Source of the DNA: Bacteroidaceae bacterium
GTDB taxonomy: Bacteria; Bacteroidota; Bacteroidia; Bacteroidales; Bacteroidaceae
Length of the DNA: 64,000 bases
Direction of reading: 5' to 3'
NCBI GenBank assembly: GCA_017428785.1
Contig: JAFRQD010000011.1
Location: 124,001 to 188,000 of the forward strand
The notes beneath the pieces are model-generated. The model made no database searches. It was not told where the DNA came from and saw nothing but the letters and a program-made list of their open reading frames with translations. The translations under genes were made by a program, and so were the position numbers. This document shows positions 37,361 to 46,957 of this stretch, one piece after another. The first letter of the stretch is position 1. Each line of letters begins with the position of its first letter.

Positions 37361-38650
37361 ATGACACAAACAAAATCGAATAGCAATCTGGTTGCTATCA
37401 TCACAATGTGCTTCATCTTCGCGATGATCAGTTTTGTAACCAACATGGCAGCCCCATTCGGCACCATCTGGAAGAACCAGTATGAGTGGGCAGGCATGAC
37501 AGGTAACCTCATGAACTTCCTTGCCTATCTGTTCATGGGCATTCCCGCAGGCAAGATGCTCCTCAAGATTGGTTACAAGAAAACCACTCTCGCTGCTCTT
37601 GCAGTAGGCTTCATCGGCATCTGCATCCAGTACCTCAGCAGCTTCGAGTTCCTGCAAGGCTCAGCCATTTATGTCTATCTGCTTGGAGCATTTGTATGCG
37701 GCTTCTGTGTCTGCATGCTCAACACCGTAGTAAACCCCATGCTCAACATGCTTGGTGGTGGTGGCAACAAAGGCAACCAGCTCATCCAGACAGGTGGCAC
37801 ACTGAACTCACTGACAGGCACACTGACTCCTCTGCTGGTAGGTGCTCTCGTTGGCACAGTCACCGACAAGACAGCCATGTCTGATGTCTCTCCCCTACTC
37901 TTCATTGCAATGGGTGTCTTCGGCCTTGCATTCATCATCATTGCCAGCCTCACAATTCCTGAACCAGCCCAGGAGCGCAACACAAAGGTTTATGAGCATA
38001 GTGCTTGGAACTTCCGTCACTTTGTGCTTGGTGCCATTGCCATCTTCTTCTATGTAGGTATCGAGATTGGTATTCCTGCACAGGTCATCTTCTACCTCTC
38101 AGATGCAAGTGAGAAGGGTGCAGGCATAGCAGTCAATGGAGCAGCCATCGGTGGTGCCATTGCAGCCATCTACTGGTTGCTGATGATGGTAGGCCGTTTC
38201 AGCAGCACATTGGTATCAGGCAAGGTCAGCAGCCGTGCACAGATGATCACCATGAGCACAATTGCCATCATCTTGATTCTCATCGCCATTTCTATTCCCA
38301 AGACAACCACAATCAGCATGCCTGGCTATAGTGCAGCAGATGGCTTCGCCATGTTCCAAGTACCTCTGAGCTGTCTCTTCCTCGTGCTCTGCGGTATGTG
38401 CACCAGCATCATGTGGGGCTGCATCTTCAACATGGCAGTAGAAGGACTGGGTAAATACACAGAGCAGGCTTCTGGCATCTTCATGATGCTCGTAGTAGGT
38501 GGTGGTGTGATGCCCTGGCTGCAAGAAAAGATAGCAGAAGGCTTTGGCTACATGAACAGCTACTGGCTCGTAATTGCCATGCTCGTTTACATGCTTTACT
38601 ACAGCTTGATTGGCTGCAAGAACGTCAACAAGGACATTCCCGTAGAGTAA
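37361..38650 (+). CDS. FHS-family sugar permease (glucose/galactose, GluP-type)
   Basis: This 429-residue MFS protein has 12 predicted helices. The opening (FIFAMISFVTNMAAPFGTIWKN), the repeated Gly/Asn-rich loop NPMLNMLGGGGNKGNQLIQTGG and GTLTPLL are typical of the FucP/GluP family of proton-sugar symporters. Its place between galM and galK makes galactose (or glucose) the likely substrate. L-fucose is an alternative by family but not by context. Codon use and spacing (47 bp to galM, 43 bp to galK) fit one operon. Confidence 0.9.
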   Translation: MTQTKSNSNLVAIITMCFIFAMISFVTNMAAPFGTIWKNQYEWAGMTGNLMNFLAYLFMGIPAGKMLLKIGYKKTTLAALAVGFIGICIQYLSSFEFLQGSAIYVYLLGAFVCGFCVCMLNTVVNPMLNMLGGGGNKGNQLIQTGGTLNSLTGTLTPLLVGALVGTVTDKTAMSDVSPLLFIAMGVFGLAFIIIASLTIPEPAQERNTKVYEHSAWNFRHFVLGAIAIFFYVGIEIGIPAQVIFYLSDASEKGAGIAVNGAAIGGAIAAIYWLLMMVGRFSSTLVSGKVSSRAQMITMSTIAIILILIAISIPKTTTISMPGYSAADGFAMFQVPLSCLFLVLCGMCTSIMWGCIFNMAVEGLGKYTEQASGIFMMLVVGGGVMPWLQEKIAEGFGYMNSYWLVIAMLVYMLYYSLIGCKNVNKDIPVE

Positions 38651-38693
38651 CTCTTAAACATTCAAACAACAAAAACCATTAAACATATCAATA

Positions 38694-39854
38694 ATGAAAC
38701 TTACAATTGACGACGTAAGAAGTCGCTTCATCAAGCACTTCGATGGCAGCACAGGTTCCATTTATGCTTCTCCTGGCCGCATCAACCTCATTGGCGAACA
38801 TACAGATTATAATAATGGCTTCGTATTCCCTGGAGCAGTAGAACAAGGCATCATTGCAGAAATCAAGCCTAATGGCACTCGCAATGTACGTGCCTATTCC
38901 ATTGACCTCAAGGACTACACAGAATTCTCTCTTGATGATGAGAAAGGCCCCAATGCAACATGGGCACGCTACATCTTTGGTGTCTGCCGTGAGATGATGG
39001 CTCTTGGAGTTCCTGTAGAAGGCTTCAACACAGCTTTTGCAGGTGATGTACCCCTTGGTGCTGGCATGAGCTCAAGTGCAGCTCTCGAGAGCACCTATGC
39101 ATTCGCCCTGAATGATTTGTTTGGAAACAACAAGATAGAGAAGATGGAACTCGCTAAGGTTGGTCAGCGCACAGAGCACAAGTATGTAGGTGTCAACTGT
39201 GGCATCATGGACCAGGCCATCAGTGTACTTGGCAAGAAGGGAGCTCTTCTGCGTCTGGACTGCCGTAGTGGCGAATATGAATATTTCCCCTGGAATCCAA
39301 AAGGCTATCAGCTCATCCTTGTCAACAGCTGTGTAAAGCATGAACTGAAAGGCTCTCCCTACAACGAGCGCCGCTTGCAATGTGAGCATGTTGCAGAAAT
39401 CATCAGCAAGACACATCCAGAAGTGAAGAGTCTTCGTGATGCAAACTACGACATGCTTGAGGAAGTGAAGAGCCAAATCACAGAAGATGAGTACAAGCGT
39501 GCACGCTATGTCATTGGTGAGGTTGTACGCGTGCTGACTGTATGTGATGCCCTCAAGAAGGATGACTACGAGACTGTTGGTAAGATGATGTATGAGACCC
39601 ACTACGGCCTCTCCAAGGAGTATGAAGTAAGCTGTGAAGAGCTTGACTTCCTCAACGAAGTTGCCAAGGAAGAAGGTGTTACAGGCTCACGCATCATGGG
39701 TGGTGGCTTTGGTGGCTGCACCATCAACCTTGTTGCCAACGAACTGGCTGACAACTTCAAGAAGGTTGTTGTCGAGAAGTTTGAGAAAAAGTATGGCAAG
39801 AAGCCCATTGTCATTGACGTAGTCATTGGTGATGGCTCTCGCAAGCTCTGCTAA
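38694..39854 (+). CDS. galK: galactokinase
   Basis: The 386-residue GHMP kinase makes galactose-1-phosphate. It has the substrate signature GRINLIGEHTDYNNGFVFP, the ATP loop PLGAGMSSSAALE and the C-terminal GGGFGGCTINLV motif. Length is standard. galT and galE are not in the window. The next 100 bp contain an inverted AAAAGGTG repeat. Confidence 0.97.
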   Translation: MKLTIDDVRSRFIKHFDGSTGSIYASPGRINLIGEHTDYNNGFVFPGAVEQGIIAEIKPNGTRNVRAYSIDLKDYTEFSLDDEKGPNATWARYIFGVCREMMALGVPVEGFNTAFAGDVPLGAGMSSSAALESTYAFALNDLFGNNKIEKMELAKVGQRTEHKYVGVNCGIMDQAISVLGKKGALLRLDCRSGEYEYFPWNPKGYQLILVNSCVKHELKGSPYNERRLQCEHVAEIISKTHPEVKSLRDANYDMLEEVKSQITEDEYKRARYVIGEVVRVLTVCDALKKDDYETVGKMMYETHYGLSKEYEVSCEELDFLNEVAKEEGVTGSRIMGGGFGGCTINLVANELADNFKKVVVEKFEKKYGKKPIVIDVVIGDGSRKLC

Positions 39855-39864
39855 TAAAAAGTTG

Positions 39865-39940
39865 AAAAGGTGAAAAGTTGAAAAAGTAAAAAGAAAAGGA
39901 CATATCTCACCTTTTCACTTTTTCACCTTTTCACCTTTTT
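39865..39940. repeat. AAAAGGTGAAAAG inverted repeat after galK
   Basis: AAAAGGTGAAAAGTTGAAAA (from 39865) is complementary to the region CTTTTTCACCTTTTCACCTT (from 39919), followed by a T-run. It could end the galK transcript or attenuate it before the symporter gene. Similar words occur at 50740-50764. Confidence 0.65.
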
Positions 39941-39960
39941 ATTTTTTTTACCTTTTCATC

Positions 39961-41655
39961 ATGGCATTATTAGACTGGATTGTCATTGGCGTGTTCTGCT
40001 GTGCGCTGATTGGCATAGTTCTTTGGGTCGTTTCACAGAAGAACGATAACTCGGCAGACTATTTTCTTGGCGGAAAAGATGCAACATGGATAGCCATCGG
40101 TGCATCTATCTTCGCTTCTAATATCGGCTCAGAACACCTCATCGGCCTTGCTGGAGCAGGTGCTTCATCTGGTATGGCAATGGCACATTGGGAGATTCAG
40201 GGCTGGATGATTCTGATACTCGGTTGGGTGTTCGTACCCTTCTACTCCCGTTCCATGGTATATACGATGCCTGAGTTCCTGGAGCGTCGCTACAACACCC
40301 AGAGCCGCACCATCCTCAGCGTTATCTCTCTTATCAGTTATGTACTGACAAAGGTTGCTGTGACGGTTTATGCCGGCGGCCTTGTCTTCCAGCAGGTGTT
40401 CGGCATCAAAGAGCTTTGGGGCATCGACTTCTTCTGGATTGCAGCCATTGGTTTAGTGCTTGTCACAGCTCTTTATACTATCTTCGGAGGCATGAAGAGC
40501 GTACTCTACACCTCCGTGCTGCAGACGCCTATCCTCTTGCTCGGCTCGCTCATCATTCTCGTCCTGGGCTTGAAGGCTATTGGCAGTTGGGACCAGATGC
40601 TCCAGTATTGCGACGTGAAGCCCAACTACGAAGGTGCCACAGGCACAATGATTCACATCATGCGCTCTAACAGCGACCCGCAGTATCCCTGGTTGGGAGC
40701 ACTCATCGGCTCGGCTGTCATAGGCTTCTGGTACTGGTGTACCGACCAGTATATCGTTCAGCGTGTCCTTTCTGGTAAGAACGAGAAGGAGAGCCGCCGC
40801 GGTACCATCTTCGGAGCCTACCTGAAGCTGCTGCCCGTGTTCCTGTTCCTGATTCCCGGCATGATAGCCCTGGCTCTGCACCAGAAGAATATGGATGCTG
40901 GTGCAGCTTTCCTGCCATTGCTCGAGGACGGCACACCCAATGCCGACGCTGCCTTCCCTACCCTAGTGGCTAAGATACTGCCTGCCGGCGTGAAAGGTCT
41001 CGTTGTTTGCGGCATCCTTGCAGCTCTGATGTCGTCGCTCGCATCGCTGTTCAACAGCTCGGCTATGCTCTTCACCATCGACTTCTGGAAACGCCTGAAG
41101 CCGCAGACCAGCGAGAAGAGCCTGGTTCGCATTGGACAGACTGCTACCGTCGTCATCGTGATACTCGGCATCCTGTGGATTCCCATCATGAGGAGCGTAG
41201 GCAATGTGCTCTACAACTACCTGCAGGACGTTCAGAGCGTGCTTGCTCCTGGCATCGCTGCAACCTTCCTGCTGGGCGTCACATGGAAGCGTGCCTCTGC
41301 AAAGGGCGGTCAGTGGGGCCTGCTCTCGGGCATCATCATCGGCTTGACGCGACTCGGTGCAAAGGTGTATTACAGCAATGTCACCGACGCAGCAGACAAT
41401 TGGTTCAAAGCCGTGTTCTACGACTTCAACTGGCTGTTCTTCTGCGGCGTGATGTTGGTAGTATGCAGCATGGTTGTCATCTTAGTATCGCTTGTCACAG
41501 AAGCTCCCAGCCGTGAGAAGATACAAGGCCTCGTCTTCGGCACATCTACTCCCGAACAGATTGCCGCAACGCGTGCCAGCTGGAACCACTGGGATGTCAT
41601 CCACACCCTCATTATCATCTGCTTCACCGTAGCATTCTACATCTACTTCTGGTAG
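39961..41655 (+). CDS. sodium/sugar symporter (SSS family, SglT-like)
   Basis: This 564-residue protein has about 14 helices. The region SADYFLGGKDATWIAIGASIFASNIGSEHLIGLAGAGA is the core of sodium:glucose/galactose symporters such as vSGLT (sodium-site helix and sugar gate). Located after galK, it probably supplies a second, sodium-driven galactose uptake route in addition to the FHS permease. A clean terminator follows. The inverted repeat upstream might give partial separation from the galMK transcript. Confidence 0.93.
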   Translation: MALLDWIVIGVFCCALIGIVLWVVSQKNDNSADYFLGGKDATWIAIGASIFASNIGSEHLIGLAGAGASSGMAMAHWEIQGWMILILGWVFVPFYSRSMVYTMPEFLERRYNTQSRTILSVISLISYVLTKVAVTVYAGGLVFQQVFGIKELWGIDFFWIAAIGLVLVTALYTIFGGMKSVLYTSVLQTPILLLGSLIILVLGLKAIGSWDQMLQYCDVKPNYEGATGTMIHIMRSNSDPQYPWLGALIGSAVIGFWYWCTDQYIVQRVLSGKNEKESRRGTIFGAYLKLLPVFLFLIPGMIALALHQKNMDAGAAFLPLLEDGTPNADAAFPTLVAKILPAGVKGLVVCGILAALMSSLASLFNSSAMLFTIDFWKRLKPQTSEKSLVRIGQTATVVIVILGILWIPIMRSVGNVLYNYLQDVQSVLAPGIAATFLLGVTWKRASAKGGQWGLLSGIIIGLTRLGAKVYYSNVTDAADNWFKAVFYDFNWLFFCGVMLVVCSMVVILVSLVTEAPSREKIQGLVFGTSTPEQIAATRASWNHWDVIHTLIIICFTVAFYIYFW

Positions 41656-41678
41656 AGAATCATAAAACCTGCGATTGA

Positions 41679-41725
41679 AATAAACCCCGAAAGCCAGACA
41701 AAAACTTTCGGGGTTTATTGTTATT
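41679..41725 (+). terminator. rho-independent terminator of the gal operon
   Basis: The perfect 15-bp arms AATAAACCCCGAAAG and CTTTCGGGGTTTATT (41705-41719) enclose 11 bases and are followed by a T-rich stretch. Confidence 0.9.
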
Positions 41726-41729
41726 TATG

Positions 41730-42095
41730 GGTGTCCGGTAAAATTACTCAAGTATCGGGAGTTCAGCCCGAAAGGGCTGTACTATGAGGACACCAGCTTT
41801 GCTGCCTGACCGAGAGGAAGAACCAAGGGTAACGCCCTTGGATTAAGGGAACTGCCTATCTACTCTCTGCCTGGAAGGCAGTACTTAAAATAACCTAGTA
41901 TTGCCTTCCAGGCAAAGAGGTAAGTGTAGGCTCTCTTTCTTGGGGCGTTGCCCCAAGTTACTCAAAGTGTTGGCTTACAGCCAAATCAGAACTCTCGAAA
42001 CATCAGTAAAATTATTTCATAAAGATCAGCACCCTCGATTACACCGTCATTTAAATGGAATTATTGGTGTCCGGTAAATTCGGCCTTACAGGCCA
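41730..42095. mobile_element. hairpin-rich intergenic element bounded by GGTGTCCGGTAAA repeats
   Basis: GGTGTCCGGTAAA occurs at 41730 and again at 42067. Between them is a chain of short perfect or near-perfect hairpins: CAGCCC/GGGCTG (41764-41779), CCAAGGG/CCCTTGG (41823-41841), CTGCCTGGAAGGCAG (41868-41882), TTGCCTTCCAGGCAA (41901-41915), TTGGGGCGTTGCCCCAA (41940-41956) and TTGGCTTACAGCCAA (41970-41984). GGCCTTACAGGCC (42083) follows the second copy. No coding frame. It looks like a decayed non-autonomous element or REP-type cluster; no transposase is present. Confidence 0.55.
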
Positions 42096-42146
42096 GAATT
42101 AACCGTTCAGCACTCCGTCAAAACACGCCCTGAGAGGGGGTTAAAA

Positions 42147-42234
42147 ACGCCGCGTGCGGCGATGTCCAACGCCGCACGCGGGGATTGCCATCGCCGCAGC
42201 CGGGGATTGCCATCGCCGCAGCCGGCGTTTTCAT
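42147..42234. repeat. 22-bp GC-rich dyad array (CGCCGCAxGCGG type)
   Basis: Units start AACGCC, AACGCC, ATCGCC, ATCGCC at 42147, 42169, 42191 and 42213, exactly 22 bp apart. As in the 14565 array, the first unit is the near reverse complement of the last, ending GCCGGCGTTTTC. It lies directly downstream of the orphan tail at 42239. Confidence 0.85.
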
Positions 42235-42238
42235 GGCC

Positions 42239-42365
42239 TTACTTTACCGTCTTTTTTCTTCCGTTTTGAATGTAGATTCCCTTCTGCGAGGGCTTGCTGT
42301 TTAACCTCCTGCCGCTGAGGTCGTACCAGGCGGCATCCTCAAGGTCTGTTTGTTCTTTGTTTCAT
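42239..42365 (-). pseudogene. remnant of a secreted-protein gene: start codon and C-terminal tail only
   Basis: On the minus strand ATG 42365 opens a frame of eight codons (MKQRTNRP) and then TGA. Shifted by one frame, the following bases encode WYDLSGRRLNSKPSQKGIYI and QNGRKKTVK, then TAG, a good copy of the tail ending six secreted proteins here. Upstream are a promoter (42538-42545) and a leader with a hairpin. This is what remains when almost the whole coding region is deleted and the start is joined to the tail. Confidence 0.75.
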
Positions 42366-42537
42366 ATCGATATTGTTTTAATAGTTGGCAGATGGGGATA
42401 TATAGCGCATCAGGCTCCCTGCGCCTGTCGGCACAGAAAGCCTGATGTCGTTATTCCTCCTTGATGGAGTCGTCACTTTTCCGCTCCCTTAGAAAGATGT
42501 GAGTGGTTGGACACATGATTTCTTTCCATTTCTGCTG

Positions 42538-42545
42538 CAAATATA
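42538..42545 (-). promoter_or_regulatory. -7 box left upstream of the deleted gene
   Basis: TATATTTG on the minus strand, about 170 bp before the residual ATG at 42365. The leader contains an ACATCAGGCT/AGCCTGATGC hairpin (42408-42445). Confidence 0.55.
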
Positions 42546-42585
42546 CGATTAAGTGAGCAAAGTGCAAAGAAAATGCATGTTTTTC

Positions 42586-45500
42586 TTACTTAACGGCAAC
42601 TTTTTTACCATTTACGATGTAGATACCCTTTTGCATCTTGCCGATGCGCTGGCCGGCGAGGTTAACTATCGTTGAGCCTTGCTCGTAGAATCTGTCGTCC
42701 GTTGTCCGTTGTCCGTTGTCTATTGCTTTGATGCCTGTCATCGTGTCTGCAGTGAAGTAGCCAGGACTACCTGTGCCGCCATCAGGACGGGCGTATGTCT
42801 TATCTACGAATGAATAATTATATAGTGTACCCTTTCCACCGACAAGTTTATCGCATCCCTGGAACATGGCGCCCGAATTAGCATTGCTTGTACTCCAGTC
42901 GCCAAAGCAACAAATGGTTGTCAACTCGGAACATGAATTAAACATAAACTTCATATTTGTTACATTGGTAATATCGAATGAGGTAAGGTCGATTATCTGG
43001 AGTGAACTGCAGTCTTCGAACATACAGTACATACGCGTTACATTGGAGGTGTTGAAGCTACTTAGGTCAAGAGATTTAAGTTTCGAGCAGCCATAGAACA
43101 TAAAACTTATGTCCGTAACATTATCCATGTTGAGGTTCTCCAGTCCTTCGATGCTCGTCAGTTCGGTGCATCCGCTAAACATACCTTCCATCGAAGTCAA
43201 GGTAGCTTCCTTCATCGAGGGGTCGATATCGGCCTTGAGTACCTTGTTGCCGAATTTGGAAGAGACTCTATTAGCTGGATCATATAGTTTCGTCTCGCCG
43301 CTGCGCGAAGTCCGCTGATAGTCATAGTAGAATGTCATTGTACCTGTTTCTTCAGCTAACTCAGCATATACTTCCTTCTTCCGAACAGGACGAACGGTTT
43401 GACCGTAGCAGCGGTTGTAGCTGCCTATGAAAATATTGCCAGAATAAAAGTACAGGCCGCACGCGATGCCGGAGGAATTCGCATAGAGCGAACGCGACAA
43501 GTAGTGGCCGTAGCTGCCTGCGCCGTTGTGATTCGTATCGTTGAAGAAGCCGGCAGCGGCCAGAAAAATTGAGTTGCCGTTGCTCTTGCTCGTAATCTTC
43601 CATCCGTTAACGCCGTTCACCTGCGTCCACTCTGTCGTCGTGTACTCGCTATTGATTAACTCCTCTATTTGGCTGTAGCTCGGCATCTGCCATTCGCTGC
43701 CCCAAATGACTGTCGCAGCATCATCTTCGGGAAGAACCTCAGTCATGCCGACATCGTACTTTTTGAACGTGTCGCCGCCATCTTCGGTGTCGAAGTAAGT
43801 GCCCCAGCTGTAGTCTTCCTTCGGTTGCGTCTCGCCCCAAGCGAAGTAATCGCCATAGTCTTCTGGGTTCTCAGCACCTACATTGCATGTCGCCCAAAGT
43901 GTGCCGCTGGGCAAGCCGAGGTCTACATAGTCATGCTCCTCGGGTTCAAATACTGTCAGTTGGCATTCGGCCTTCACGCCGCTACCGTCCGTTGCATAAC
44001 AGGTGATTGTGCAGGTACCGACAGATTTTGCTTGGACTTTCCCTCCATACACTGTTGCCACGTTGGTGTCGCTACTTTTCCACCTCAAATAACCGTTGTC
44101 GGCATTGGCAGGTTCAAGGGTAGACGTAAGTGACCAGTATGTGTCGACTTCCATTCTAAGCAAGGTATTGCTCAAATCTATTGAAGAAACCAATATAGGT
44201 TCTGTGTAGCGGACGGGCCGTACGCTTAAACAGAATTTTGGTGTTGCAAGATAATGGGCAAATAGGCTCGATGTAAAGTATATTTCTGAAGCATATTGAT
44301 AAGAAGGATTCAAAATGCGTGACCAATAGTTACCTTTTTCCCCTTCTCCGGACTTCCCGTATAAGCAATTACCAGCAGCAGGCAGGAAGATGCTATTGCC
44401 GTTACTCTTACTTGTAATCAGTCTGCCATTCACCCCGTTCAGTTGTGTCCACTCAGACGTGGTATATTCTTCGCTGATTAGTTCTAATATCTGAGCCTCG
44501 CTTGGCATCTGCCAATCGCTACCCCAATTGACTGTTGCTGCATCGTCTTCTGGTTGGAGAGATGTCAATATACCTGTGCCACCGTCCACATTATATTTTG
44601 CCAGAATGTAGTCACTGATTCTGTAGCTTTCAAAGTTGTCGAAATCTTCCTTCGGCGTTGTCTCGCCCCAAGCGAAGTAGTCGCCATACTCCTCGGGACT
44701 GTTGGCACCCACATTACATGTAGCCCACAAAGTGCCGCTGGGCAAGCCAAGGTCGACATATTCATGCTCTTGAGGTGTTTCTGCTTTGCCGAGGTAAGAG
44801 AGCTGGAAGTTGTCGAAGGCAACCCACTGGTGCGTTGCTGTTCCCTCGATGCCGACAGTCAGACCGCCATTGCCGTCATATACGAATGTAATGGGCTCAA
44901 TAGTGTAGCGCCCCATATAGAACGATGCGCCGGCATCGGCCATACTGTTCTCCGAACCTGCAATGGCAGGCAGTTCTGCCGTTTCGCTGCCAATGAAGAA
45001 CTTGGGAGCATCTTCTGTAACGCCATCTTCCTGGCGATAGAAGCCTTGTGCCGTCAACTGATACACGCCAGCAGGAGCATCTGCGATGGTCTGGCTGATG
45101 GTAAATGTCGAGTGATATGACTCGGCGCAGTAGTTCTCAACTTTATCATATAATGGACCGCCCAACGTCTTGTCGGTGCAGTTGCCGCCAACTTCCCAAG
45201 CTTCAGTACGCATGTCGTTGCGGTTGAAGGTGGGGTTCTGCAGCAGGAAGGTGGCATCCACGGGATTGTTCTGCGTAGCTGACTCTAATGCTTTCATGCG
45301 CTCCTGCATCAACTCATCTTTCGGAACGATAATCCATTCGTGCGGAGTGTTGCTCATCACGAGGTTGTTGTTGCTATCGATGTTGATATACTGTCCCTCG
45401 CTATTAGCTATGTAGAAGCCTGAGCCTTGTTTATCGAAGAACCATCCGTACTCGTCGCTGTCCATGTAGAGGTTGCTGCCAAGATATTGTTGGTATCCGC

Positions 45501-46722
45501 CATTGGTGACGCGGCTGTTGATGGAAACGCTGCGATTCGTTGTGTTAGGAGTAAGAATAAGGTCAAGGCCTTGCTCGTTCACGATGCCGTGAGTGCCCCA
45601 TTCATTGCCGGCAGCTATCATCAGTCTGCTCTCTCCGTCGAGGATGTAGTATTCGCCAGCAGCAAAGTCGATGTAGTAGTTGGCTCTTCTGAAGTCAGCA
45701 ATGGCATCCTTTAGCTCGGCAACAACTGCCTCCAGCTCGGGGATATTAAAATTGCTGCTGAAATACATAGTTTCTTCTGCTCTTTTGAGATATGCGGTGA
45801 ACACTTCCTTGCCGTTGGTCTTGTTCTCGTCGCGGAAAAGTATCAGTCCCTCGGCAACAAGAGATGAGAGTCGGGATTTTGCTGCAGCGTATGCTTGCTT
45901 CGCAGTCGTAATCCATTTGAGGCTCTTGATTTGAATAGTGTGCCATTCCGTCTGCCCTGCCTTTGCAAGGGCAAGACCGATGAGGAGCTTTTCGTCGAAT
46001 ACCTGCACGCCATTGATGGCATAGGTCTCGGGCTCGAAACTCGACATGCCGCTGTTGCGACGGGCTGTTATCCACGTCTGCTCGGTGACTCCCAAGGAAG
46101 AGCCGAAGACATAAGCCACATCGTTGGCATCTGCCTGAAGGCTGGGAGCAGGGTTGTCTGCGCTCACGGGCATGTATTGACCGTTCCAAGCGTTGTGGGA
46201 AGTGGCATAGAGCTCGATGTTGTAAGTGCCGTTCTCCACGCTGACCTCTTGCGAAAGCATGATGCCTACGCGAGTTTCGCCGAAGTGCTCAATCAAGGTG
46301 ATACCATTGTGGGAGTAGGTAGCTTTTTGGCTATTGTTCCCTGAGCCGACATTCCAGTCGGCCATTTTGGTGCCAACCCTTGCAGTTTCGTCTTTCACCA
46401 GGTCGGCATTGTCGGCCAGGAACTGGTCGATGGCAGCTTGCAACTGGCTCTCGTCGTTGTTGTCCTTGGCCCATTGGATGGCTTTGCGCAGCTTGCCTAC
46501 AGCAACGGCATCGTCGTCGGAAGCCAAAGCTTCTGCCTGTTCCATCAGGGAATTATACTCGTCCGTCGGCACATCGGCATCAGTCTCTCCGCTCGTTGTG
46601 CACCATTCAAGAACTCTGAAAGTAGGAAGGGAAGACCATTCTACATACTGATATGCATAAGCAGGAGCATTAAGCAACATCAATGCACTCAACAGAAATG
46701 ATTGAAATAATGTTTTATTCAT
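42586..46722 (-). CDS. BspA/FISUMP-type surface protein
   Basis: The 1378-residue protein starts at ATG 46722 (MNKTLFQSFLLSALMLLNAPAYA, a signal peptide); an earlier in-frame ATG at 46758 lacks one. Modules in order: a helical/sandwich region (25-340); a ricin-like part with LMIAAGNEWGTHG (about 352-490); a CBM-like part (about 500-645); FISUMP domain 1 (650-840, EYVDLGLPSGTLWATCNVG); a bacterial Ig-like domain (843-926); FISUMP domain 2 (929-1115); BspA/DUF285 leucine-rich repeats (about 1165-1290, MFYGCSKLKSLDLSSFNTSN); and the tail VNLAGQR...KGIYIVNGKK. Just before the tail, DNGQRTTDDR is encoded by a GACAACGGACAACGGAC simple repeat. Likely an adhesin or glycan-binding surface protein. Confidence 0.88.
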   Translation of the reverse strand: MNKTLFQSFLLSALMLLNAPAYAYQYVEWSSLPTFRVLEWCTTSGETDADVPTDEYNSLMEQAEALASDDDAVAVGKLRKAIQWAKDNNDESQLQAAIDQFLADNADLVKDETARVGTKMADWNVGSGNNSQKATYSHNGITLIEHFGETRVGIMLSQEVSVENGTYNIELYATSHNAWNGQYMPVSADNPAPSLQADANDVAYVFGSSLGVTEQTWITARRNSGMSSFEPETYAINGVQVFDEKLLIGLALAKAGQTEWHTIQIKSLKWITTAKQAYAAAKSRLSSLVAEGLILFRDENKTNGKEVFTAYLKRAEETMYFSSNFNIPELEAVVAELKDAIADFRRANYYIDFAAGEYYILDGESRLMIAAGNEWGTHGIVNEQGLDLILTPNTTNRSVSINSRVTNGGYQQYLGSNLYMDSDEYGWFFDKQGSGFYIANSEGQYINIDSNNNLVMSNTPHEWIIVPKDELMQERMKALESATQNNPVDATFLLQNPTFNRNDMRTEAWEVGGNCTDKTLGGPLYDKVENYCAESYHSTFTISQTIADAPAGVYQLTAQGFYRQEDGVTEDAPKFFIGSETAELPAIAGSENSMADAGASFYMGRYTIEPITFVYDGNGGLTVGIEGTATHQWVAFDNFQLSYLGKAETPQEHEYVDLGLPSGTLWATCNVGANSPEEYGDYFAWGETTPKEDFDNFESYRISDYILAKYNVDGGTGILTSLQPEDDAATVNWGSDWQMPSEAQILELISEEYTTSEWTQLNGVNGRLITSKSNGNSIFLPAAGNCLYGKSGEGEKGNYWSRILNPSYQYASEIYFTSSLFAHYLATPKFCLSVRPVRYTEPILVSSIDLSNTLLRMEVDTYWSLTSTLEPANADNGYLRWKSSDTNVATVYGGKVQAKSVGTCTITCYATDGSGVKAECQLTVFEPEEHDYVDLGLPSGTLWATCNVGAENPEDYGDYFAWGETQPKEDYSWGTYFDTEDGGDTFKKYDVGMTEVLPEDDAATVIWGSEWQMPSYSQIEELINSEYTTTEWTQVNGVNGWKITSKSNGNSIFLAAAGFFNDTNHNGAGSYGHYLSRSLYANSSGIACGLYFYSGNIFIGSYNRCYGQTVRPVRKKEVYAELAEETGTMTFYYDYQRTSRSGETKLYDPANRVSSKFGNKVLKADIDPSMKEATLTSMEGMFSGCTELTSIEGLENLNMDNVTDISFMFYGCSKLKSLDLSSFNTSNVTRMYCMFEDCSSLQIIDLTSFDITNVTNMKFMFNSCSELTTICCFGDWSTSNANSGAMFQGCDKLVGGKGTLYNYSFVDKTYARPDGGTGSPGYFTADTMTGIKAIDNGQRTTDDRFYEQGSTIVNLAGQRIGKMQKGIYIVNGKKVAVK

Positions 46723-46755
46723 GTATAAAAGCTTTAAAATAATCAATAGTTGATG

Positions 46756-46763
46756 CAAATATA
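46756..46763 (-). promoter_or_regulatory. -7 box of the BspA/FISUMP gene
   Basis: TATATTTG on the minus strand, about 33 bp before ATG 46722. It supports the downstream start over ATG 46758, which would lie at the -7 box itself. Confidence 0.65.
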
Positions 46764-46854
46764 ATTAAATAATGAATACAGACAAAGACTGACAAGCAGA
46801 AAAAACAATAAAAGCATGAAATTCGGCGATTTAGCTCTCATTGCAAAAGAAGAC

Positions 46855-46945
46855 ACGTGATGTTAGCAAACATCACACGTGAATTTTACGATTTTCACAT
46901 GTGAATTTTGCAATTTTCACACGTGGATTTTGCCAACGACACGAG
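46855..46945. repeat. 22-bp dyad array (CACACGTG type)
   Basis: ACGTG, ACGTG, ATGTG, ACGTG start at 46855, 46877, 46899 and 46921 (22 bp each), then ACGAG at 46941 (20 bp). The linkers read AATTTTGCAATTTTC. It lies between the GH127 stop (46958) and the surface-protein promoter. Confidence 0.85.
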
Positions 46946-46957
46946 TATCTTTTTTAA

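Noticed and set aside
41730-42095. Complete insertion sequence
   Set aside because: No transposase-like frame lies between the repeated 13-mers; only short hairpins are present.
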